A stretch of 64,000 nt of DNA from Fulvia fulva (GCF_020509005.1 NC_063015.1:5814501-5878500); one strand, 5' to 3'; positions 21,927 through 33,195 are shown, numbered from the stretch's first letter. Numbers and translations: made by a program. The notes: generated by a model from the letters alone, not told the origin.

Positions 21927-24711
21927 ATGGTCACGTACAAATGTGCCGGTTGCGAGGAGCTATTCGAGAAAGAAGAAGTCGTCTGGCTGATACCGGGACA
22001 ACACGATACCTCTGTGTGCCTTGAACAATGCGCTCCAAACCTTGCCGACCAGTTTCGGACTGCGATCAAGAGCGAACAGATCAGACCACCAGCATGGGGC
22101 GGCTATTACATTCCTGTTGCGCAGCTGGAGCCGGTTCTCGGAGCAGACTTCGTCCAGCGGTACAACATGGAGCTTGAGGAGCGGAAGACTTTGCTAAAGC
22201 TGCGTCGATGCTGTGAGCCGACTCTTGGAGGAGCATTCAAGAATCATGGAGGCTAACGATACTGTAGGTCGTGTGACCGATGCCCAGACTGGCAAGGAGT
22301 GTGGCGCCTATATTGGTCAAGCCAAACGCGGACCAACAGGAGAGCCGAGCAAGTACCTCTGTCGCGAATGCTGGACTGAAGCCTGCGTAATCTGTGGCGC
22401 ACCCCTCATTCCTGAGTCAGGAAACCTGCTGGATCACGAATGTTCCCACATCGAACCGCAATGTAAATCAGAGGTCATTCCCATCGACGGCGCCGTGCAA
22501 GGAGAAGACTACCAATACTGCCCACACTCGCAATGCGGCCAAATCATCCAGCTGATGGACGGATGCAACGCCGTTCAATGCATCCAGAGAAGTTGCCATA
22601 CTCAGTTCTGTCTCTGCTGCGGCCAGAAAGCTCTGCACAAGTCGAACCACTGGCGAAAGAGACCAGGTGGTTGCCCTCGCTTTGGCAAGAGGAGCGCCAA
22701 GTGGGAGATGTTCGATCCTGTTGAAGCCTATCCAGAGGATCAAGGGCAGCCGGAGATCTTCGCACCTTGGCCTACTCGATACTACCGCGCCAAAAATGCG
22801 CGCTTGCGGGTCACTGGACCTGTCTGCGATCATGACGGGGCTTATCTTAACAAATGCGCAAAGTGCGACGAGGATGACCCCAAAGCGTGCGGACACCTGA
22901 AGAGATCCTCTGCAGGCCTATGCGTAGACTGTGGGAAAAACAAGACAGTTATACATCATCGAATGTCGGTGCATTGTGGATGGTTTGCTGAGCGCTTGTC
23001 GGCTTACCTGCGCCGCAATTTCATCGGCGTACATCCCTTCAATTGGCGTGCCGAACACGTGGAAGAATATCTGGGCTTTGAGTACACAAGCGTACCTGGT
23101 CAAAGTCGGAAGAAGATCGGAGACTTGGTCTTTACTGCACACGAGGGTAATCGATATGATCCCCGATCATCAATCGGCTGTTTCCTATACGACCTTCAAG
23201 TTTTGGAGTGGCAGAACCAGAAGTTCTTCGTTGGATTTCTCTGCTCGATCCTCAATGAGTGGGACTGGGATGGTACTGAGGACCTTGCCGTCTGGGCAAA
23301 GTCCCACGGGAGCACCGTCCCCAACGACGCCAAGTTCGTGGAGGAAAGCAGCCGGCCAGGTATCGAGGTGTTTCCAGATACGAGTCCATGGCTGGATGAG
23401 GATGATGCGATTTCGTGGGAGATTGACTGGAATCTCTTCATCCAACATATCAGAGACTTCTCCCTAGGGCGGCAGCCAGTCCTGGCAAACTACCTCTCCT
23501 GGATCGAGCCCTTGTCGACTTTCAAGCCGGGTGACCTTAACTCGATCGACCTGAACAAGTACGCAGACATAAGACTGGAACTGGATTTTGTTGGAGGCCC
23601 TGACGACGAACGGACGGATGATTTCCTCTATAGATTGAAATGCACTAGATTGAAGAGTCTCGACGGCGATGAGGGACGGGCGGCATACGTTGCGTTGTGC
23701 AATCGGATTATACCGTTGTTTGCGAACGACCTTCAGGGGTGGGAGGCGTTTGTGCGCACACTGCGCATCCATTACACCGCTGAAGCCGAAGCGATGCCGC
23801 AGCCCTTCTTGGTAAAAGGGGAGATGGTAGTGGAGGAAGTCTTCGTCCTCAAAGCACCAACAGAGGACCAAAACCACTTCGAACTGATCATACCGATGGG
23901 CAATCTCGATACAGCATATGAGGAGCTACAACGCCTACACCCCAACCTTCAGATCGCGCAGAAGTTTGATCACATCCACAAGGAAGAGGAAGACGACAAA
24001 GAGCCTTCGCCTTTATATCCACGCCGCGATGAAGATGTTCACCTTCTACTTTCCTTCGGCGAGGGTACGGGCTCCAGAAACGAGACCGTCAGCGATGGAC
24101 ACGTAATTGCCGTCCACGACGCCTGGTACACCCGTAACGGCGGTACTTACAAAGACCCTCCAGCAGCGCCTGAGTTCGAGAACAGGCACATGTCCACAGA
24201 ATACAACAAGAAGAGTGGCAAACTGAGGTTCGATGGCGACAAGAGGAAGCTGTTCTGGACTTGCGACACAGATGAGACAAATGTGCTGTCAATTTCTATC
24301 ACATCCATCAAAACAGTGCAAAAGCTCCCAGCGGGATCAAAACGCGGCCTCAGACTCCTCATGCACCAAGGCTCCGATAAACACTACCACACTTTCTGGT
24401 TCACAGATGAGCACAATGCGGACACTGACCTGTGGAACATTAAGGCTTTGATCGAGGATCTGTCGCGATGGCAGAAGGCCAAGAAGAATGGAGGGCATTT
24501 GGTAGAGGAGGAGGCTTGGTTGAAGGATTCCATGAAGAGTGCGGTGATTGAGGGTAGTTCCGTCAAGTTTTGGGATGCGATGTTTACGAGGTTGCGGAGG
24601 TGGATTGCTAGGGAGAGGATGGCGTGGGTTGATCTTGATAATGCGACGAGGAAGGTCAAGAGGGATCTTATGCCGCGTCAGAATCAGGATGGAGATGTGG
24701 TGATGGGGTGA
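21927..24711 (+). CDS. RBR-type (RING/IBR/Rcat-like) zinc protein, paralog 1, 909 aa
   Basis: Exon 1 is 21,927-22,212 and exon 2 is 22,268-24,711. The 55-bp intron has GTGAGC, branch GCTAAC and TGTAG, and splits a Cys codon (phase 1). The N-terminus has a partial RING-like CAGC (residues 6-9). A middle IBR-like Cys set spans about residues 95-138 (CC, CG, CREC, CVIC). An Rcat/RING2-like module spans about 180-235: CPHSQCG, DGCNAVQC, then FCLCCG, H, NHW and GCPRF. In RBR ubiquitin ligases the Cys of the GC(N/M)xxxC motif forms the ubiquitin thioester; here it is near residue 195 and present. The remaining 670 residues are not recognised and end in a basic, helical tail. Ubiquitin-ligase activity is inference from the motif; the first RING is degenerate. 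A shorter paralog lies at 31,060-33,195. Confidence 0.8.
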
Positions 24712-25168
24712 TTGGGGAGATGTTTGGAGTGGTGTAGTCTCGAGTTTGGTATTACTTGAGCTCCTATCCGCCTTTACGCTGTCGTCCATGGTCACGATAC
24801 TGTTCTACTGCCTTCTCTGCTAGATATATCTACGCCGAAGATTCTTTCCACAGTTGCCTCTTACTGGCTACTTCTAGCCGCGATACGACATCAAAGAGAT
24901 ACGAACCCACCGTAGTGAATGGTTCGCTGCTTTGGGTTGTCAAAGATCGGAGCACGTGAATTCAGGAAGATCCCGCGGCGAACAACGCGTTCCGCGTACA
25001 AAGTCCCAGATCTCGCGCGCTTTCCCCTTCCAGATTGCACGACCACATCTCGCTTTCAGTCCAACTTGTCTACTGCATACAGTCCTTGCTACTACTCGCC
25101 ATCAGTTCGACTACCTCACAACGACCACGGCGCCCTCAACCCAGGACCTCGCGCGCATCTCGAGTGCA

Positions 25169-26940
25169 ATGGCGATTCTCGCAAATCTATCAACGAGACT
25201 GGCACAGTTGGAGAGAGACATCAAGCAAGAAGACGAGGACACCCAGGCACAACTCGAAGGCTTGACTGCAAGCATTACTCGAGACGGGAAGGTGATCGGA
25301 GAGCGACTAGCAGTAAGTGGCAGAAGCGCAAACACGAGTATACAAGGCAGTGGCTAATTTGTTGATAGGGACTGGCAGCATGTATGGCAGACGAGTTTGG
25401 CGAAGACCAGGAGGATGCAGAGACGCTTGAGCACTTCCTACAGCCATATCACACAGAGACACAGCTTGACAGCACATCGCCAGCCTCTGGTATGGAAGCA
25501 GCGCCACCACGGACCAGACGCACTCCTCTAGACCGCCGCCAGCTCAACAACAGACGTCAAGACAGCAACACACCTACAGAGCCTAACGCCACCACTCGCA
25601 AGCGCAGAGCACCAGAAGTCGAAGAGACCACAGACGACATCTCCACCATCGCCAATAACACCAAAGCCACTACTCGCAAGCGTAGAGCACCAGAAGTCGA
25701 AGAGACCACAGACGACATCTCCACCATCGCCAATAACACCAAAGCCACTACTCGCAAGCGTAGAGCACCAGAAGTCGAAGAGACCACAGACGACATCTCC
25801 ACCATCGCCAATAACACCAAAGCCACTACTCGCAAGCGCAGAGCACAAGGAATCGAAGAGACCACAGACGACATCTCCACCATCGCCGATACCAACAACA
25901 CTGGGAGAAAGCTCAGAACTTCGACGATACAGCAGTCGATGGCATCTTTCGCGACAGACAACGATTCCGTTGAAGACCTAGACGCCGATCCCTACACCAT
26001 TCCAGAATCCTCTCCCGAAGAAGAAGTGCAGATCCCAGCATTGTCTCGCTCCATCACTCCAGGACTGCCGAGACCAACATCGAAGATGTCGAACAAGCCT
26101 TCCTCCCAATCATCTGTCAAGTCCAACACCAAAGCGTCCAGCTCATACAAGAAGCAGCCAGTAGTCAAGAATACGGCCAGCATCCCACAACTCGGAGCAA
26201 CTCTCGACAGCATCAGAGTCTTTGAACCTCTCCCTAAACACCCCACCATCATCAAGAACGCAGCAGGCGACTGGGTCGAGCTCCGCTGCTGCGAATGCAA
26301 AGGCAACTACTCCCTCACCACCAAGAAATTCTTCAACGGTGTCAACGGCCTACGCCTCCACCTCCGCAAGTCCCATACTCTGGACAAAGGCGTCCTAACC
26401 GACGAGAAGATCATCAACGCCTGCACGTTCCGCGAGACGACGATCGAAGAGGTATACGAGATGATGCGCCATGGCGGGGCTGGAGACCTGGTGGCGAAGG
26501 TCACTTTCAAGACCGATCACGTCGGGTCCAGCATGTACACGAAGAGTCGGAACAAGAAGCAGGAGGGGAAGAATGACTGGGACTTCATTGCAGAGGAGGA
26601 CCACTTCTTAGATAAGTACGGCTGCATCGTTCGCCACCCAGATGGCCACTGGATCGAGATCTGCTGTCCCGTCTGCAAGGGCAACTACGACGAGAAGGAG
26701 GAGGAATTCATCAGCATTGGCATGTTGGGCTTCGTGGCCCACCTCGAAGATGCGCATGGCGAAAAAATCGTGCAGAGTCCTCGCGAGCTGCTTGCTCGTA
26801 TGAAGGTGCGTGATGTTAGCAAGGAGGAGCTCGAGCATCTGGAGGTCGGGACTGAGGGTATGGTGGTGGCCAAGAATGTCTCTCGCACCATCGTGGATGT
26901 GAAGGAGTTGGAGGCGCGCGTTAGGGATGAGGGGGCATAG
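25169..26940 (+). CDS. Protein with two CxxC/HxxxxH zinc modules and 26-aa repeats, 571 aa
   Basis: Exon 1 is 25,169-25,312 and exon 2 is 25,369-26,940. The intron is 56 bp (GTAAGT, GCTAAT, TGATAG; phase 0). Exon 1 encodes a short coiled coil (LSTRLAQLERDIKQEDED). Four in-frame 26-residue repeats follow, each with TTRKRRAPEVEETTDDIST: basic KRR then acidic, a possible nuclear-localisation and disordered region. After a Ser/Pro-rich linker come two related zinc modules, near residues 350 (ELRCCECKGNY, with LHLRKSH) and 478 (EICCPVCKGNY, with HLEDAH). Each has C-x2-C plus two His spaced like a C2H2 finger and a preceding DGHW/AGDW element, so the module was duplicated. A nuclear DNA- or RNA-binding role is likely but unproven. 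I do not recognise a named family. Confidence 0.75.
25588..25899 (+). repeat. In-frame 78-bp minisatellite, 4 units
   Basis: Units begin at 25,588, 25,666, 25,744 and 25,822. Units 1-3 are nearly identical; unit 4 has a few replacements (AQGIEE instead of APEVEE). Length 78 keeps the frame, so array size can change without breaking the gene. Confidence 0.9.
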
Positions 26941-27323
26941 CTTGAAGCGTGGTTTCGTTTGAATGATACTGTCTTGAACGGCGACGATGAATGTGCGTAG
27001 CATGGTAGTCTCAATGAAGTGGTGTTATCCTCAGTACGAGGCGCTACAACCCATGCATGAAGCTAGAGTAGGCCTCTACCACCACTACCGTCAAGGTATA
27101 GCCATTGTAGAGTATTGTGAATGCGCGTATCCGCTTCCCGATAGTCCTAATATCACCTTCAACAGGGGTAACGAGAGTGAGCGTTTGTTGCCGTGTTTGA
27201 CGCTAGTGATGTGAAATTCCGCTCCCACTACGCTATCAAAATACAGCTTCACGCAATATATCGTTTCCACAACACCATCACACACCACACATCTTCGACA
27301 GCGACACCACTAGCACAGCGAAG
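26941..27323. other. Intergenic, promoter of the RNase-H-like gene
   Basis: No gene seen. The last 60 bp before 27,324 are CA-rich leader (CACACCACACATC). Confidence 0.5.
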
Positions 27324-27905
27324 ATGACCACGCCCCTCCTCCCACGAATCGATCTCGAGATCACCACCGACGGCTCTTGGGACGGCGGCCTCGGTGGCTG
27401 CGCCTTTGCCATCATGCAGCAAGATGGGCGGTGCGCTGGAAAGATCTGGCGCACGCGCCACGACACCGACTCGACCGCCGTAGAGCTCAAGGGCATTCGC
27501 GGCGCCCTTGACACCCTCCTCTCCGCCGTAGTCGCCCGGCCCTTCGACTTCCCCGCCAGCGAGACGAAGTACGCCGCCATCTGGACCGACTGTCTGGATG
27601 CAGTATGCGAGATCGATCTGCAGCTGGGGGGCCGCAGCGAGGACGCGATCCGGCGTAGCAACGGCAGGGTGAGCTCAGTCACCCACGTAGACCTCGTGAA
27701 AGCGATCGTCGACGCCAAGAGCGCGCTGGAAGCGAAGGGAGTTGTCACACGAGTAGCCTGGCAACCACGCGTGTCGTACCCTCAAGCCAAAGCAGCAGAC
27801 GAGTGGGCCCGAAAGGGTGTCGTTCTTGCTCGGCAAAAGGCAGGCTCGTGGAATGTCGGGCTAGACCATGTCTACCCAAAGCCGAAATACTTTTCTGCCT
27901 ACTGA
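27324..27905 (+). CDS. Stand-alone RNase H-fold protein, 193 aa
   Basis: This intronless gene starts at an ATG with a purine at -3 (AAGATGA). Four acidic positions fall where RNase HI has its D-E-D-D catalytic set. They are TTDGSWDGGLGG (strand 1), AVELKGIRGALDTL (helix A), AIWTDCLDAV (strand 4) and QAKAADEWARKG (last catalytic helix). The length suits a single RNase H domain with no extra domains. It does not look like part of a retroelement: no RT or integrase is adjacent and no RIP is seen. It could be a genuine RNA:DNA-hybrid nuclease, a domesticated LINE-type RNase H, or a related fold such as a reverse-transcriptase-like domain of unknown substrate. The neighbours encode a zinc protein and an RRM protein. 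The family call rests on motif spacing only. Confidence 0.65.
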   Translation: MTTPLLPRIDLEITTDGSWDGGLGGCAFAIMQQDGRCAGKIWRTRHDTDSTAVELKGIRGALDTLLSAVVARPFDFPASETKYAAIWTDCLDAVCEIDLQLGGRSEDAIRRSNGRVSSVTHVDLVKAIVDAKSALEAKGVVTRVAWQPRVSYPQAKAADEWARKGVVLARQKAGSWNVGLDHVYPKPKYFSAY

Positions 27906-28146
27906 AGCACCGATACACCAGAGTTTCATTCGTCGTTTGGATGTGACGGACCTAGCGTTAGTTGAGTAGCCCGTGATTGTAGGGTGAATGGCGAAGCGGC
28001 GACGGCCCTGCAGAAAGGCACGATGGGAAGCTGGGTGCATTGCACAGCGCACAGTATCGGGAGTGGATGGGGTAGAGGTAATCGCCTGAGGGCGACGAGA
28101 CGACGGCGGCGACGACGATGATGATGAAGATGACGGAACTCACTAC

Positions 28147-29034
28147 ATGTCCCTGATAAGGACCGCCAGCTGGTCTGGTGTAGGAAGCAGAAATCCGACT
28201 TCAACGCCTCCCCGTGGTTGTTTCCGGGCAATGCCACTGCTGGCAGTGGTAGCAAGAGTTGAGAGGTATTGGTCTCTGGAGGCCAGGAGAGCTAATGTCC
28301 AGATGACTCAGGAATATGGCGGTCTTCCGATCATGGCTTTGACGGCACACCTCTGGCACGGTGACAAACAGCAATGCTTCCAGGACGGAAATATGGCCGA
28401 GGATTCCAGTCAGTCTTTCGCCTTGACGAGCATCAACACCCGCTTTGTGCTGCGCTGTATCGTACCAGTACCAAAGCTTCAGGAAGATGGAAAATTTCGG
28501 ATCATGGCTTTGAGGCAACACACCTTCAAAGAACTGTTTCTATGCTGGCAAGGAAACAGATGCTCGAAGCTACCGGAGTCTTCCCAATGCCTTTCCGATG
28601 ACAGCAAACTGTGGCGCTTCCAGTATATGAGGACGACTACGACGTTCCATCGGCCTTCCTCCTGGTCGAACATACCTACCCAGGATCTCCTGCTCTGCAG
28701 CGGACCAAGCATTGACACGCCATTCCAGGGTGTGATTTCAACTGCTTCGCCTCAACCTACTCGACTACTGCGTACCTTCTCGTCGACCAAGTTTTCAGAC
28801 GCAATCGAAGTCGCAGCGCCAATAGCGCAGGCGTTAGTTCCCGGTTCCTCACGACATGCCGATTGCCTTCTGGCCCTGGATAACGACTCTACACTCTTGC
28901 AGCACGTCACTATACACCGCCTTCAAGTGAGAGATATGGTCTCAAGCACTCCAGTATCGATATATTGCCTTATTCCTGGGCGGTCAGTCACGATTAACAC
29001 GTTTTGCGGAGGTGTCTTGGCACAATCCGCTTGA
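28147..29034 (+). CDS. Long open frame, doubtful gene (295 codons)
   Basis: The frame is open from an ATG at 28,147 to 29,034 but shows no recognisable domain. It has an irregular composition rich in Ser, Thr and Leu and no clear codon preference. Its 5' part contains two similar blocks about 170 bp apart (each with the CGGATCATGGCTTTGA-type core), which may be a degenerate repeat rather than coding sequence. It lies between two well-supported plus-strand genes. It may be chance, an untranslated leader of the RRM gene, or a decayed gene. Confidence 0.25.
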   Translation: MSLIRTASWSGVGSRNPTSTPPRGCFRAMPLLAVVARVERYWSLEARRANVQMTQEYGGLPIMALTAHLWHGDKQQCFQDGNMAEDSSQSFALTSINTRFVLRCIVPVPKLQEDGKFRIMALRQHTFKELFLCWQGNRCSKLPESSQCLSDDSKLWRFQYMRTTTTFHRPSSWSNIPTQDLLLCSGPSIDTPFQGVISTASPQPTRLLRTFSSTKFSDAIEVAAPIAQALVPGSSRHADCLLALDNDSTLLQHVTIHRLQVRDMVSSTPVSIYCLIPGRSVTINTFCGGVLAQSA

Positions 29035-29311
29035 TCCTTGGCGAACAAAGTCATTCACTCCAGCAGGACTGTGAAAGACAACGACACCCCAGCACACGAT
29101 ACTTTGATCGATATATACTGTGCTTGAACGTTACCTCAGGTTACCGCATCATCAGATCCATCTTCCACTTTCAACAGACTCCCGAGACAAGTACCACTTG
29201 CCTAACACATTTTCTGAGACACACACGAAGAGCCAGCCTACATCAACACCTGACCAACACATATCATATCATACCGTCATCCAGCGCAACCTCAGTCAGG
29301 CATCAAATCAG

Positions 29312-30835
29312 ATGCCTTACGTCCACATCCCCGGAATCCGCCGTCCAAGGGTCACCGCAGCCCAACTGGAGCAACTTCGCCGCGATCTGGCTATGGCCCG
29401 ACCGCGGCGCCCACAAAACCTCACACGTCGAATTGACTACTACGCAAACACATCACTCGACATGTCCGGCCCACCACTCCCACAACTGCCTCGCCGTCGC
29501 AGACAACCACACGACATGCAGGCAGAACAACAAGCCATCCAGAACATCCAGATCATGGAGGAGGCACACGCCGAGGAGGTCGAGGAGGAGCACGCCGCCG
29601 ACTCTGCCGATCGCAAGGCTGACCGTCTCGTCAACTGGCAGAGCGGTACCGAAGACTTCAAGCGCGTCTTCGAAACCGCGGTCGACAATTGGGTGCGCAC
29701 TCACTCACCAGCCGCCCAAGCATTCCAGAAGCACCTCGTCAATGCTGCCATCTCCGCCGAGAAAGATGTCAGAATCTACGACGTCGCCTCCTGGTTTCCA
29801 AATCTTCCTCACGATGTCGCCCTTCCGCTACGCGACCTGTGCAAGCGCCTGCACGGTGCGGCCAAGCTGCACCACAGCCTGCTCGAGAAGAAGGACGAGG
29901 CTGGCGGTATGCTCTTTGACGACCAGTTCCATCCCGAGCTCGCCTTCGGTATGTGTTGCACGAAGCTGACGATTCAACCACTCGAGTCGGGCGGCGAAGT
30001 CATCACTGTTGGCCAGTACCCTAACTTTGGCACAGATGAAACACACATGGAGTTCGTCGGTCGCTTCGACAACTTCGACAATCCTCACCCCCAGGCCAAG
30101 CCATTGACTCTGCGTCTGGCCCTGTACCGCATTCAAGCACAGCTTGAGACCAGAAAGGTGCTGCTACAGCAGGGCGCGAGGAACCAGTTCGATACGACAT
30201 CCATGAGCACACTGAGGATCGCATACCTCAACCCGGTCGTCACAAAGGCAGATCTTCAACCCGCCTTCGCCGCGCATGGCAACGTCGTCAACATCTACAT
30301 TGAGCCTCCAGCCGGCACGGGAATACTGGAGTCATCGACCGCTTTCGTCAGATTCGAGCACCCTGAAGAAGCCGCAAAAGCGCACCTTGCGCGTCGCAAC
30401 ACTCTCTTCCAGGGCAACATGATCAAGATCTCTCGGGTCACTCCTGACTTGGACCGCATCACCACCTGGGACGAGAGTGTCGACAAGGCTATGTGCGAGT
30501 GGTCCCTCGCTGCTTTGGACTACCTCGTCGGAAAGCTCAACGCCTTCAACCAGAAGAAGGTGGCCGATGTTGAGGAGGGACGCCTCATCGCTCAGGTCCA
30601 CAACGAGGTCAAAGGCTTCTGCAAGATCCACAACTTCCCGCAGATCGCCATGGCCGAGGGTATCGAGGGGGAGTACGATGAGACTGTCGTGATGGACAGT
30701 GATCCAGCAAGTACTCCGGCACTTCGTGCCAGTCTGGACGCATTGGACGATCAGCTGGAGGTGTTCGAGGAGGAGTTTGGAGACGGAATCGTGGGCCCAG
30801 ACTGGCGCATGTCTTACCGCGGTCGTCGCCAGTAG
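29312..30835 (+). CDS. RRM-domain protein, 507 aa
   Basis: The frame is open from 29,120, but the ATG at 29,312 marks the start of protein-like, C-ending-codon sequence. An RNA-recognition motif is visible at about residues 299-377, with STLRIAYLN as the RNP2-like strand and STAFVRFEHPEEA as the RNP1-like strand plus helix 2. The N-terminal 100 residues are Arg/Gln-rich, then strongly acidic (EEVEEEHAADSAD). The middle (110-290) is an unrecognised alpha-rich region. The C-terminus is acidic. No signal peptide or membrane segment was found. It is probably an RNA-binding protein of nucleus or cytoplasm. A long minus-strand frame over the 3' half is treated as a shadow. It converges with the RBR paralog 2 gene; the stop codons are about 225 bp apart. 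Confidence 0.7.
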   Translation: MPYVHIPGIRRPRVTAAQLEQLRRDLAMARPRRPQNLTRRIDYYANTSLDMSGPPLPQLPRRRRQPHDMQAEQQAIQNIQIMEEAHAEEVEEEHAADSADRKADRLVNWQSGTEDFKRVFETAVDNWVRTHSPAAQAFQKHLVNAAISAEKDVRIYDVASWFPNLPHDVALPLRDLCKRLHGAAKLHHSLLEKKDEAGGMLFDDQFHPELAFGMCCTKLTIQPLESGGEVITVGQYPNFGTDETHMEFVGRFDNFDNPHPQAKPLTLRLALYRIQAQLETRKVLLQQGARNQFDTTSMSTLRIAYLNPVVTKADLQPAFAAHGNVVNIYIEPPAGTGILESSTAFVRFEHPEEAAKAHLARRNTLFQGNMIKISRVTPDLDRITTWDESVDKAMCEWSLAALDYLVGKLNAFNQKKVADVEEGRLIAQVHNEVKGFCKIHNFPQIAMAEGIEGEYDETVVMDSDPASTPALRASLDALDDQLEVFEEEFGDGIVGPDWRMSYRGRRQ

Positions 30836-31059
30836 GGAGAGCGGGACACATTGACATGGCACACCACAAGCAACGCGCAGTAGAACGGCGGTTGGCGTTG
30901 CGGTTTCACTTTTTTTGCTAGACGCGTTGCTTGCTACAGACTGACATGCATGGAAATGGCGTTTGGGTTTGGCTTTAGCCGGTGATAGAACGCTGCTGGA
31001 CAGTAGTAATGATACGAAGCGACTACAACTATCATGTTTCACAGCTCTGAAGTCATTTC

Positions 31060-33195
31060 TTAATCCACCATCGCCGCCAACCAATCTTTAGGTACCTGTT
31101 CCCTCAAATCCTGGAAGATAAAGTCTAGACACTCAGCATCAAACGGTACAATCCGTGCAAAGAACTTATGCAACCACTTGTGCTCGGCGTCTTTGTCCTG
31201 AATCTCGCCATCCGCACCCTTAGTGCGTACAAAATGTACTTTCGTGATACGACCATCATGTTTGCCTTCTCCAAACTCAACCATGAAGTGTACCACGTCA
31301 TTCATTGACACGGTATCAGGCATACCGGTAACGCTCAGAGACTTTGGGCGAAGCTTAGTCCAAGTCTTGAGCGATGACTTCAGGGCCTCCATCGAAACGA
31401 TGAAGTCGTGGTACCCCTCCTGTTCGGATAGCACGGTGGGTGCAAGATAGAAGAGGTTCTCCAGATTATAGACACGATCCTGCTCAAACGAGCGCGGGAA
31501 AGACGCCACTCCAAGCTTGAAGACTTGCTGTAGGATGACCACCAGCCATGGATCCGTGTGCCTTTGGATCAATGGATTGATCTGGTGGACCACGGCCATG
31601 TAAACAGCTTTTCTGGCGTCGTCGTGGCCCCCTTGTACCCTGGGCAGCTGTGGCAAGTAAGGCTCATAGCCCTCACGTTGGCGGTATGCAATCTCCACGG
31701 AGACGTTTGTGATGCTCAGGTAGTCGAAATCGTCTGTGCTCGTCCATTCGAACCAGGATTTCAGGTCAGGAGCTGCTTCCACGAAGAAGTCCATGAATGA
31801 CTTGAGGAAGAGGTTCCAGGGAATAGTAATCGATCGATATTCGTCGCCCGAGCTGGAGTCGGGGTACTCTCTGATCTCTTGTGCTTTGGCGGCAAGAGTG
31901 GCGAAGCGGGCATCGTTCGTCTCATGCGTCTGTCCCTCTGCTAAGGAAACGTCGTGGACAAAGTCGAGGCAGCGGCGTGAGATGAAGTCAGCGAGCCAGC
32001 CATTGCTGCCCTCAGCTAACTGTTGCAGCTGCTCGAGAAACGTTCTTAGTCTTTCAGCATGTTCAGAGTCCACAAGGCCAGCTGGCTGAGGTTGTTCTTC
32101 TTCGATACTCGGATGATCGACCTTCCATACGCGCGATTCCCCCTCACGCATCTGCAAAGTCATCGCCAAAAATGCTTCGGTGGACTCAGCAGCTCGGATG
32201 ACGGAGTTGACACCAATCAAATTCCGTCGCAGGTGGTCTGTCAAGCATTCGGCGAACCACCCAGAATGGACCTTGAGTGTCATGAAGTGCGGCACAGGAA
32301 ATCCCAAGTCGAGTGCCTCCCAATACTTCAGTGACCTGGTGCACAATGGCAGAGCCGGCTGGAACGGCTCAGGCCACTTCTCCCATGTTTCTGGCTGATC
32401 TTCGTTCTCTCCATTGCCCAAGTTATTTCCGTCGAATATTGCTCTTCTTGGATCATCTCGGTTCGTAAATCGTGGACACGGCATTCCCGGCTTCCAATGT
32501 CCCGAGTCGTGGGTCGCCTTCTGTCCACAGGTAATGCAGAACTGGGTCTGGCAGCCTAGGATCCGGCACATTACTGCATTGCAGCCATCGGCGAGGTTGA
32601 AGATCTTGAGACACTTGCTGTGTGGACATCGTCGCCATTCGACACCTTGCTTCATACCAGGAACAGGCTCGGGAATTGGCGGCTCGGGGGCGAAGGTGCA
32701 GATGTGGTTTCTGTAACCTCCAGGCGCAGCAGGGCCTATTGGCCCGGCACAGATGCGACAGGTCTCCCTTATGCATGTCCAACACATCTTGATTTGTGGG
32801 TCCTGGTCGGGAAATGCACCATCGCCGATGAAGTGACCACACTCCTCGCCGTTTACATTGAGCCATCTGCCTGTGCATAGTATTAGCGGATACTCGTGCC
32901 CTCACGTGAAAGGTTGCATACAGTATCGCCGCCTTCTGGGAAGTACGAAGCGCTCTCTGTCCACCAGATTCCACTTTTCCATAAAGTCCTCCCCAAGGAT
33001 GTCTTGTATCCTCTCCGCCCTTAGGGGCTGAAGGTTGGTTTCCGGGTCGGCATTGTCTTCGTTCAACAGGGACGTCTGGAACAGCGGCACGATACATTCC
33101 TCGATGCAATCGTTGCATGTCAGCGTGTCTGGATCACCGACAATGAGTTCACGCATGGGCTGCTCCCCGTCGAGGCATACCACGCAGGTCGCCAT
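31060..33195 (-). CDS. RBR-type (RING/IBR/Rcat-like) zinc protein, paralog 2, 694 aa
   Basis: Exon 1 is 32,922-33,195 (ATG context AGAATGG) and exon 2 is 31,060-32,870. The 51-bp intron (GTATGC, GCTAAT, GCACAG) splits a Cys codon in phase 1, exactly as in paralog 1. The N-terminus has a clearer first RING-like set (ATCVVCLDGEQP, then LTCNDCIEEC). An IBR-like middle follows (YC, ECG, CWTC, CRIC, about residues 90-135). An Rcat-like module follows: CPHSKC, DGCNAVMC with the candidate catalytic Cys near residue 188, FCITCG, H, GHW and CPRF. The C-terminal two-thirds are alpha-rich and align loosely with paralog 1, including a shared FGEG segment, but paralog 2 lacks about 200 C-terminal residues. 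Ubiquitin ligase activity is inferred from motif content. Confidence 0.8.

Noticed and set aside
25588..25899. Direct repeats considered as a CRISPR-like array
   Set aside because: Units are contiguous with no spacers, lie inside a eukaryotic gene and preserve frame. It is a minisatellite.
25528..25961. Minus-strand repetitive frames over the minisatellite
   Set aside because: The repeats are a consequence of the 78-bp in-frame array on the plus strand. The antisense frames have no good start.
30332..31084. 250-codon minus-strand open frame over the RRM gene
   Set aside because: Antisense to a well-supported coding region with a visible RRM. It has no domain of its own and is explained by the codon bias of the sense strand.
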